64,000 nucleotides of DNA, taken from Dendrobium chrysotoxum. Taxonomy: Eukaryota; Streptophyta; Magnoliopsida; Asparagales; Orchidaceae. This document shows, in pieces, positions 56,086 to 64,000 of the stretch. Where the stretch lies: positions 32,823,201 through 32,887,200 of the forward strand of contig CM034307.1 of NCBI GenBank assembly GCA_019925795.1, written 5' to 3'. The notes beneath the pieces were generated by a model that had not been told where the DNA came from, did not search any database, and worked only from the letters and a program-made list of their open reading frames with translations. The position numbers were made by a program, and so were the translations under genes. The stretch's first letter is position 1; each line of letters starts with the position of its first letter.

Positions 56086-57039
56086 CTAGGTGATAGCTAA
56101 TCTATCACAATCCTTCCTAATCAAGTCATAAATACTTGATGGAAGGACATTAAGAAGAAAATGTTCCCAAAGAAAATCGCCCTCTAAAGCAGATTGGGCA
56201 TAAACATTAGCAACACAGTTCCCTTCCCTAGAAGTGAAATGGAAAATTACATTTTTAAAAACGTCAAGAAATGATATATCCACTTTTTGAACCTTCTTGT
56301 TGCAATTCTTCAAGGAAATGGTTTGTTTGAGTAAGCTGATAACATTTTTGTTGTCTCCTTCAATTACTATACCTTGTTTCTCCACCATCCAATCTTTGAT
56401 AACCTCTTTGAAGTTAAGGATAGAAATCAACTCTAACATTGAGATATCCCAATGCACCATCTTCCTTCCATACGCCATCAAAAATCTTCCCTTATGATCC
56501 CTTAAGATTCCAGCTATGCTTGCTTCCTTATTTTGCCTTAGAGATGCATCAACATTGAGTTTAATCCAACTAGTAGGTGAAGGAAACCAAGTTTTAGACA
56601 GCATTTGCTGATTAGCTTCCCAGTTCATACCAATTGGAATAGTTAACAGTTGAACAAATTCAGCAAAAATCTGAGCTACAACCAATCCTTCACTCCTTGG
56701 TTTACTACCGTGCGTAAACATGTTTCTTTCCTTCCAGTTATGGTATACTGCTGAAATGTACAGCTTAACAATTCCTGGGTTAGAGTCCGCCATCTTTTCC
56801 ATCTTATTAATGCAATTTGTAAAATTATTGAAGCATGGTAATACGATACCCCACTTATTTAAAGAAGAAAAAATGTCTTTGAGCTTTATACATTTGACTG
56901 CAATGTGATCACTATCCTCCATAGCAGCACAACCTCTCGGACAGTTAGCAGATTCAGATAATTTCCTTCTGTACATCCAAGCTTTCGTAGGTATTTCCTG
57001 GTTAACCAGTCTCCACCAGAACAAGAATACTTTAGGCAT
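56086..57039 (-). pseudogene. LINE ORF2 zf-RVT and RNase H domains
   Basis: Longest intact piece (317 codons). The N-terminal part has FLFWWRLVNQEIPTKAWMY and CPRGCAAMEDSDHIAVKC, the zf-RVT pattern. RNase H begins WIKLNVDASL (first Asp), then LELISIL (Glu), then IEGDNKNVISLL (second Asp) and TSREGNCVANVYAQ, where the last catalytic Asp (usual VADALA) is Asn. The stop is at 56086. The 3' untranslated part (56038-56085) ends in the poly(A) tail. Confidence 0.85.
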
Positions 57040-57057
57040 GATTTTCAGTCTTCGTAG

Positions 57058-57582
57058 CTAACCCAATTTGTTTTGATTTTCAGGACATTTAATAGAAGCT
57101 TGATAAGGCAAAGAAGTAATAGTCTTACCAGAGTAAGTATGCATTAGTTCCAAGGTGTCTTCCTCCTCCCCTCCGTTAATGGGTGTTCTTAGAATCATTT
57201 TTCTCAAGTCTTCAGAGAACATTTTGCTAAGCAATTCCTCATTCCATCTTCCATCTTTAATTAAAAAAGAAATGTCTTTATTCTCTAGATTTGCAAAATC
57301 ACACATTGTTGGCCATCTGTTCAAATTGCAATCAAGAATCCTATTGTTATTAAGGATATTGATTCTTTCACCGTTAGAGATTTTCCACCTTGTAATAGGC
57401 TTTAAGAACAATCCTCCATCTCTGATGATATGCTAAGCAGGAGAAGAATATCTCTTAACTTCACTGTTCCATATATCCATCCCGTATTTGGTAGCTATAG
57501 ATTTGGTAAGAAGGCCCTCCTTCCTTTTAACATAATTCCAAGTAACACGAGCTCTAACCGGACCCTGTCTCTCAGTTGCCCC
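57058..57582 (-). pseudogene. LINE ORF2 region between RT and RNase H
   Basis: Reads KPITRWKISNGERINILNNN and DISFLIKDGRWNEELLSKMF, matching the thumb-to-zf-RVT spacer of plant L1 LINEs. Joined by frame changes to the parts on either side. Confidence 0.7.
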
Positions 57583-59390
57583 TTAAATGCCAAGACCACC
57601 AAGATTGACCGGCGTACACATCTTATCCCAAGGGATATAATGCATACCATTACACTGATGCTCTTTATGCCGTAAGTAATTCCTGCAATACTTATCCAAA
57701 TCTTTGAGAATGCTTTTAGGAATTAAAGAATGAGCAATACTAAATAAAGGGATGGAAGAATAGATTGAGTTTATTAACACAAGCTTCCCAGCCATAGATA
57801 AATTTCTAGATCCCCATGTCTTGAGCTTATCCATTGCCTTCTCTAAAATTTCTCTATAGTCACTTGCTTTCAATCTTCTAATAGCCATCTTGACCCCAAG
57901 GTATTTGAACTCCTCCACCATTCTGTAACCAAGCATGTATTTCAATTTCTTCCTTTTGGACCAAGAAATAGATCTGCCATACAAGACCATAGATTTGCTT
58001 TTGTTGATGGTTTGCCCAGTCCAACCACTATAATCATCTTGAATAGACAAAATAATCCTTGCATTTCTACAAGAAGCTTTGGCTACTATCAAGATATCAT
58101 CCACGAAAAGCAAGTGACTTATTTTTAGAGTATTAGGAGCAAGTTTAATACCCAAGTCATTGCCTCTTTCCACAAAAGCTTTAGACAAAAGTTCAGAACA
58201 AATAATAAAAAGGCTAGGAGATAGTGGGCACCCTTGCCTGAAACCACATTCTGTCTTAATCCATCCACTTTTTTCCCCATTGACGATAATAGAAAATAGT
58301 GGGTAGCAAATGCATTCCTTAATAAGGTTAATGAAACCAATAGGAAAACCCAACCTCATACATTATTCTATAGAGGATTTCCCAACTCATGCTATCATAA
58401 GCTTGCTCCATGTTAAGTTTGAGAAGCATAAATCGAGGTTTTGATTTTGAAAATTTCAGCTTATTGACTAATTCATGAGCCACAAGACAATTGTCTGAAA
58501 TCATTTTACCCATAACAAAAGCACCTTGGTTTTTTGAAATAATTGTTGGAAGACAAGTTCTAAGCCTACTCAAAATCAGACCAGCAACCATCTTGTAAAG
58601 CGTTTGACACAAACTTATAGGACGGAACATACCTGGCTTGTTAGCATTAGAGCTCTTTGGAATGAGAATAATCAAAGTCTCCTTCCAATAATCTGGCATA
58701 ACACCAGTCTTGAAAAATTGAAAAACAGCATTCCACACTTTTCATTCACAATGCTCCAAAAGTATTTAAAAAAACCTGGATTCACTCCATCATTACCAGG
58801 TGCAGTGTTGTTGTTCATTTTCATCACCACCGAGAGCAATTCCTGTTTAGTAACTTCTGTAGATAGTAAAGACTTCTGCACTTCACTCAGCATTCCGTCT
58901 TCTAGAAAACCAGGAAGCTTGGATAGCAGACATTATCTTTTCCTCCATTTCTTCTTGAAGAAATCTTCAAATACCGCTTGAATTTCCTCTCGAGCCGTAA
59001 GAAGTTGACCATGGGCATCAACTATTTGCTTAATCATATTGTTGTTCCTTCGAGCTGATGCAAATGCATGGAAAAAATGTGAATTACGATCTCCATGTTC
59101 TAACCAATGGGATTTAGAACGTTGCTTCCACCATATAGCAAGTCTAGCAAGCATCACATTGAGATCATTCACCTTCCTTCTCAAAACCAATAGTTTTGCT
59201 GAATCCAAACCATTATTGCTTTCCTCTTCTTGTAAGGATGAAATATCCCTTCCAGCTCCTCTTCGTACTTGTTGAGGTCTTTAAACTTGCTTTTACTCCA
59301 AAAGAAAAGGTTTTTCAAAGACCTTTTCAATTTCCTTTGAAGTATGTCAGATGAATCACCAAAGTCATCTTTACTCCAAGCATTGGTCAT
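57583..59390 (-). pseudogene. LINE ORF2 linker and reverse transcriptase
   Basis: Several frames in series: 59181-59390, 58933-59208 (SHWLEHGDRNSHFFHAFAS, typical of plant LINE linkers), 58672-58893 (NNNTAPGNDGVNPGFFK), 58328-58738 (FRPISLCQTLYKMVAGLIL, then NQGAFVMGKMISDN) and 57583-58359 (GFRQGCPLSPSLFIICSE, then LLFVDDILIVAK with the catalytic Asp pair). The motifs and their order are complete, but at least four frame changes break the protein. Confidence 0.85.
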
Positions 59391-59444
59391 GACACCCCTA
59401 GAAGCTTCATAAGAACACCAAGCATTTTCAAACTTGAAGGTTTT

Positions 59445-60167
59445 CTACTTCCTTACATTAGAATTAAGGTTAAGCAATATAGGGCAATGATTAGAGGCTA
59501 CTCTAGGTAGGTGTTTCATTAGAGCAAAAGGAATCAAACTTAAAGCTTTAGTGTTGAGGCAAATTCTATCCAATCTTTCCCATATCCTTGCATTCCCTTC
59601 TTTATTGTTGCACCAAGTAAATTTTTGTCCAGCAGTCCCAATATCATGGAGATCATTATTAGTAAGGAACTCCTGCATCTCCTGAGGTCCTTGAGAAAAC
59701 ACAAACCTCTTCCCTCCCATCTTATCACTTTTAGAAAGTATACAATTAAAATCACCTCCTATAATGCAAGGCATGTCCTTTTGAGTGTAGCCTTAAATTA
59801 GCTCCCACAATTTCCTCCTTTCATATTTGTCCTTGTTAGCATAAACAGTAGAAACATTCCTCAAATCACCATTAGGACTTTTAAGACAACCAACAATACA
59901 TTGAGAAGAAGACTTTAAGATCTTAAAGGAAGACGTTTTGTTCCTCCAAAGAACCAATATACCACCAGCTTTTCCTCTAGCATTGACATGGGAGAAATCC
60001 CATTCACTACCAATGATTCTCTTTACCTCTAAAGCATCCAGAGAGCATAACTTTGTTTCTAACAGACCAATGAAAAAAATACCATAGTCCCCTACTAAAC
60101 TATGAAGATAGTGGGAAGCCTCTTTTTTCTTGGCTCCCCTACAATTCCAAAAAAGTGTAGACATCAT
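59445..60167 (-). pseudogene. LINE ORF2 endonuclease domain
   Basis: Starts MMSTLFWNCRGAKKK at 60167, overlapping the ORF1 stop. APE-type endonuclease motifs are present: WNCRG (Asn), GLLETKL (catalytic Glu), GGDFNCIL (Asp/Asn), and ASNHCPIL near 59485, where the usual SDH is SNH. A stop and frame change near 59780 split it. This domain nicks target DNA to prime reverse transcription. Confidence 0.8.
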
Positions 60168-62399
60168 TGTTTAAGATTAGAGGTAAAACCCCCATTCTTT
60201 TTAACTTTTCCACCCTCCATCTTTCTATTATGTGCAATTATGTTACTAGAGCCTAAAGATTTGACCTCTTTCAATAGCTTTACTTTCTTACCAGATGAAG
60301 AATTTTCCTTAACAGCCATCTTCAGCTCCGAATGGTCCATGCCCTCTATCTGACTTGTTTGTGGCTCCCCACTACAAGGAATAATCAAGCTTCTTTTGCT
60401 TCCCAAATCTTTGCTAAAAATTTCTCCTTCCTCAGCACCTTCTACCTCATGTGCTCCCAAAACTTCAATATTCTCATTACTCAGTGAATTGAGTTCCCTG
60501 CTAAGATTTCCGTCAGATTTAAGATAGGGAATACCTGAGTTCGCAAGCAATCCATTTGGGTCTACTTGAGTTCGTAGGCATCCCTTCCCATCTTCATTTC
60601 TGCCTTGATCACCCCCTGCACTGGCTGAAACAAGTAACCCAACAACTAAAGGATCATGTTCTGTTTCCTCAATTCCACCTACAGTCGTTACCTTAGTGGG
60701 TTCATTTGATTCCAGAATCTTTATACCAATAGCAGGTTTAGTAGTAGCCATCTTCACAATAATCTCCTCCCCATTTTTATTCTCCAAGTCTTTCCACCAT
60801 CAACTTTATGATACATTTCCCTATCTTGGACAGCAAGCTTCTTTCCTACTTGAGAGCAGCCTTTTGATTCATTTGCAAACCATGATTATGAACATTTTTT
60901 TCGTTCTCAGACTTCATATTTGCAGGTTTAATAACATCTCTATACGGGCCAACCCTTCTTCCTTTATTTCTATTAACTAGAACCCAAGGACCATAAGTAG
61001 TAGAATCAATTATTTCTGTTTCCTTCTCCACAGCAGCCACTTCTCCACCTTCATTACTAACTCCCACTACTTCCTTAGGAACATCACAAGCTTTATTACA
61101 TTCAACTTTAACATGGCCTATCAATCCACCTTGGAAGCACAAGGATGGGATTTTTTCGTACTCCACTTTTTGAAAAATCCTTCCTTAAATACTATCCACC
61201 CACACTCCTAACGGAATTCTTTGATCGATCTTCACCCTAACGCAAACTCATGCAAATTCACATCTACCCCATTGGAATAAATTCCCATCAAGCGTGAGAG
61301 GTTTACCTATCATAGAAGCAATCCTTGCTATGTTCTTTTCATCCCAACAATGAAGAGGGAGGTGTGGCATCCAAATCCATATTGTAGAAGTTAATCCTTT
61401 CATGGTTAACGGTGAAAAATCTGGCTCCCATTTTTCCATACCAATTATGTGCCTATTCACAAACCATGGCCCTCCAGTTAGAACTTTCTCCATTACTTCA
61501 TTGGATTTAAAAGAACACAAAAACCGGCCTTTACCTAGTGAAGTGAAGTGGAAATTACCAAGTTTACTCCATTGCCGTCTCACTTCCCATGGCACCAAGT
61601 GTGAAGGAATTTCCTTTCCAAAAACTTTGAACACTAAGGAATTAGATAACCTACTAGCATTCAAATTCTCCATATCTTCACATAATTTCACTGCCTTACC
61701 ATCCTCAGAAATCACTACATCCTCTGCATTAAAGTTTAACTTAATGTATGGCTTGGTTCTCCAAGGATTAGTATTCGTTATAGAAATAGTTTTCTTGAGA
61801 AAACCATCAGCTACCTTGTCTACTCCCGCTTCCTCATTATCCAATATGCCTGGTTTCAATCTTAGAGGGCTACCTTCTGATCGAACAGAATTCACATGAT
61901 TCTCCACACAATCACCCCGTTCCGCTGACAAACAATTCCACACTTCCACCAAATTAGAGTTGTTATTCATTTGATTTCCCAAAGATTCGTTCCTCTCTAA
62001 ATTAGCTGGTGACTTGATTGGGATATGAAAACCATTGCCAACCGACGAAAGGGAATTCACATTTATCTTGCTGTCAGAGACAGAGATTGCATTTAAATTC
62101 CCATAGAAATTAACAAAGATCTTCATACCCGATGATGAAGCCTCCAGATCAGGAGAGAAGCTTTTTAAATCTGGAAAATCATTAAACTCACAATCCTTCA
62201 TTGTAATAACATTCTTTCCCTTACCTTCAACATGAACAAACTTTTGCTGATGCTCAACAGACCTTTCTGTGATTACCAGTTCTCCTCTTGCCTTCCGTCG
62301 ATGGACGTTCTCCTCTTCTATATCAAGGTCAGAACTCAGGCGCCGAAGATTACCGATCTCTGACGATGGCATAGATGGCCGGTGGCCTCCCTCCACCAT
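60164..62399 (-). pseudogene. LINE ORF1 (gag-like, DUF4283 plus zinc knuckle)
   Basis: Starts MVEGGHRPSMPSSEIGNLRR. The N-terminal 240 residues are Ser/Asn-rich. Residues 255-383 match the DUF4283 domain of plant LINE ORF1 proteins, with FTSLGKGRFLCSFKS, GGPWFVNRHIIGMEKWEPDF and WIWMPHLPLHCWDE. Two in-frame stops (near 61248 and 61187) follow, then VEYEKIPSLCFQGGLIGHVKVEC, a zinc knuckle whose second Cys is Gly (C-F-Q-G). A further frame change leads to the basic tail 60164-60787. ORF1 proteins bind LINE RNA. Confidence 0.75.
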
Positions 62400-62508
62400 G
62401 CCCGAACTCTATGCCAAAGAGTTGGCAGAAAACCCGGGAAGATTAAAATTTAAAAAAATAAGCACTTTCTCTCTCTAGAAACCTGGACATTCTCTCTCTA
62501 GCTATTTT
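62400..62508 (-). promoter_or_regulatory. LINE 5' untranslated region
   Basis: About 109 nt between the insertion point and the ORF1 ATG. CTAGAGAGAGAA occurs twice within the first 45 nt (minus strand). An internal promoter is expected here for a LINE, but none is identifiable. Confidence 0.5.
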
Positions 62509-62517
62509 ATTTTATTG

Positions 62518-62976
62518 GGGAGTCCTAGGGGTAGAGAAATTATGTTCTATTCCTATCTCCTAATAAAATGATTCAAACTTATGATTCTCAAATTCTCCAC
62601 CGTGATCACTATGGATTGTTGAAATTACACATCCTAATTTCCTTTGAATTCATGTGGAGGAAGTTCTAAATTCTTTAAATGACTCACTCTTATGGGCTGC
62701 GAATTTTACCCAAGTAAACCTAGAGTAGTCATCCACTATTACAAATCCATATGATTTCCCTCCTAGGCTAGCTATACTAACAGGTCCAAATAGGTCCATG
62801 TGAAGAGTTTCTAGTGGCCTAGTGGTGTTGATATCCTTGATTGAATGAAATAATGATTTTACTTATTTTCCTAGTTGGCAAGCATCACATAGATGGTCCT
62901 TAGTAAAGTCTAACTTAGGTATGCCTCTAACTAGGTCTTTTTGAGTGATGTTCTTAAGTGTTTTCATGCTAGTATG
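62518..62976 (-). pseudogene. Sirevirus integrase, N-terminal part
   Basis: Reads GIPKLDF, HLCDACQLGK (zinc-binding Cys pair), PLETLHMDLFGPV (first catalytic Asp), FVIVDDYSRFTWV and IHSDHGGEFEN (second catalytic Asp). It has internal stops at LGK* and before the LINE. The passage TPRTPQ marks the LINE insertion point. Confidence 0.8.
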
Positions 62977-63384
62977 TCATAGTTTCCTATGCCATAGCCA
63001 AGAGTCATCAACTATTATTTTCAGACATAAAGGGTTTGAGTTTTCAATGCAGTTCAAATCTAACATATAAACATTATTTATACATTTTTCTTCTAACACA
63101 AGTGTGTCATTTAAGCTAATCATGTATTTGTTAGAAAGAAACTTTATGTCAAAACCCTTGTCACATAGTTGAATGATACTTAAAAGATTATTCTTTAAAC
63201 CATCAACTAAGAGAACATTTTCAATTACCAAATTTTTAGAATTTCCAATGATACCTGAGCCCACCACTTTCCCGGTGGTGTTGTCTCCCAAAGTCACCTT
63301 GCCTCCTGACCTGGCCTCTAGTGTCACAAACTGCTTCATGTCTCTAGTCATGTGTCTCGAGAAGCCACTATCCAGGTACCACAT
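62977..63384 (-). pseudogene. Sirevirus protease and GAG-pre-integrase
   Basis: Open frame of 135 codons starting MWYLDSGFSRHMTRD, with the DSG active-site triad of the retroviral-type aspartic protease. The LENVLL-like and NNLLSIIQLCDKGFDIKF passages follow. It ends at SWLWHRKL, the start of the GAG-pre-integrase HH motif. In frame with the gag part upstream across two stop codons (TGA and TAG near 63425 and 63413). Confidence 0.85.
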
Positions 63385-63426
63385 GCTCTCACTAGGTCTT
63401 TTGTGAGAGCATCCCTATAATGTCAA

Positions 63427-64000
63427 TCAAAGATTAGTTTTGGGAACCCAAGTGAGTTTGGGTTCCACCTTATGCTTGTATGAATGCGAGGAATGCATGT
63501 TATGATGTGATGAATGCTGCTTAGGTCTCCACACTAGATGTGTCCTATAGTGAATTATGTAAGTGCGGGTTATGTGACCTAGCATGCCATAAGAGTAACA
63601 CCTAACACCGGGAAATGGGTTCACTAATCTATGTGGGTGATAGTGCCTCTTCCTGGGTCTGGATGATGCATGCTGTGATGATTTTGAATGAGAATTTTCA
63701 GGTAATGAAGGTTTATAAAATTCAGCAAATGTAGGAGGTGTTTTATTATTCTCAAATGCATGAATTTTTACATTTAGAAACTTATTTTCTTTCTTAAGAC
63801 TAGTAATTTTGAATTTCAAAGCATGCTCACTACTATCTAGCTTAGATGCAAGTTCCTCTAATTCCTTAAATGCACTATCTCGTTCAATATGTGATGATTT
63901 CAAGGAATCATGTACAGTAGTTAATTCAACATGCTTCTTGTTTAATGCATCAAATTCATCAATCAGGGACATGTGATCTCTATCCAAGTCAGAAAATTCT
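63427..64000 (-). pseudogene. Sirevirus gag, C-terminal part (open to the window edge)
   Basis: Open through the right edge. The first 90 residues are rich in Glu, Lys, Leu and heptad-like, a likely coiled coil (KELEELASKLDSSEHALKFK). A His/Ser-rich stretch follows. The zinc knuckle CYSYGMLGHITRTY has Tyr at the second and fourth metal positions, where CCHC knuckles have Cys, so it should not bind zinc normally. Ends in TWVPKTNL and a TGA. Confidence 0.75.

Larger units (their letters stand above)
56029..62508 (-). mobile_element. L1-type plant LINE, nearly full length, nested in the Sirevirus
   Basis: About 6.5 kb, minus strand. The 5' end is near 62508; the 3' end is a poly(A) tail seen as the T-run at 56029-56037. 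The plus-strand flanks ATTTTATTG (62509-62517) and ATTTTGTTT (56023-56031) represent a short target duplication (ATTTTRTT) made from the integrase sequence. It has an ORF1 with a DUF4283-type domain and zinc knuckle, and an ORF2 with endonuclease, reverse transcriptase, zf-RVT and RNase H domains. Both ORFs have stops and frameshifts. Confidence 0.85.
49985..64000 (-). mobile_element. Sirevirus (SIRE-lineage Ty1/copia) retrotransposon, 5' part off the right edge
   Basis: Read from high to low coordinates: gag with coiled coil and zinc-knuckle remnant, protease (DSG), GAG-pre-integrase, integrase (interrupted by a LINE), reverse transcriptase with YVDD, RNase H, a palindrome-rich spacer, an extra ORF, two polypurine tracts and the 3' LTR. 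The reverse-transcriptase passage EGINFEETFAPVARLETIRV and the pol end HIDVRHHFIRDNV are characteristic of the SIRE lineage, as are the extra ORF and multiple polypurine tracts. Many stops and frameshifts show that it is defective. It inserted at AAGTA (49980-49984) in the CACTA domain of copy 4. The 5' LTR must lie beyond 64000. Confidence 0.85.

Noticed and set aside
57155..57436. Plus-strand frames across the LINE and Sirevirus (for example 56297, 58604, 61402)
   Set aside because: They are antisense shadows of the minus-strand retroelement genes.

Overview
The window is from a flowering-plant nuclear genome and looks like transposon-rich heterochromatin. The evidence is an AT-rich background, solo LTRs with 5-bp target duplications, a CACTA (En/Spm) DNA transposon, an L1-type plant LINE with an RNase H domain, a SIRE-lineage Ty1/copia element (Sirevirus) and decayed exons of plant genes. 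I see no intact host gene, tRNA, rRNA or CRISPR, and I cannot name the species.

The left three quarters (1-49984) is a head-to-tail series of four diverged copies of one composite 15-20 kb unit: copy 1 (1-20399), copy 2 (20400-34950), copy 3 (34951-about 46935) and a truncated copy 4 (about 47262-49984). A full unit holds, in order: a non-coding repeat (tentatively Ty3/gypsy-LTR-like); a first solo LTR (LTR1); the 3' end of an RTE-type LINE reverse transcriptase; a CACTA element with the transposase-associated zinc-binding domain and a Transposase_24-like product but no DDE core; a second solo LTR (LTR2) inside that CACTA; further non-coding repeat; a GC-rich exon-like block; MITEs around one orphan NIMA-related-kinase (NEK) exon; a minus-strand pseudogene resembling the At1g01500 family with its TATA box; microsatellites; and another gypsy-LTR-like stretch. 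Copies differ by large deletions and insertions that can be used to order the duplications.

The right quarter (49985-64000, continuing past the edge) is a minus-strand Sirevirus inserted into the CACTA part of copy 4. In its own 5'-to-3' direction, from high to low coordinates, it reads gag, protease, integrase, reverse transcriptase, RNase H, a spacer full of palindromes, an extra ORF, two polypurine tracts and the 3' LTR. A nearly full-length 6.5 kb LINE, also minus strand, has inserted inside the integrase just before the NGIVERKN motif. It leaves a short A/T-rich target duplication and a poly(A) tail. Both elements carry several stops and frameshifts, so neither looks autonomous.

The most notable signal is a dense array of about 15-nt odd palindromes with an A or T centre. 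They occur in the Sirevirus LTR and in its pol-to-extra-ORF spacer (core like TCGTAC-A-GTACGA), and in all three LTR2 copies in a variant form (core like TCATCC-T-GGATGA). Other points worth checking are the captured NEK exon, the independently broken pair of At1g01500-like copies that keep a shared promoter, paired hairpins in LTR1 with a covarying base pair, and an ATGA stop/start overlap between the LINE ORFs.
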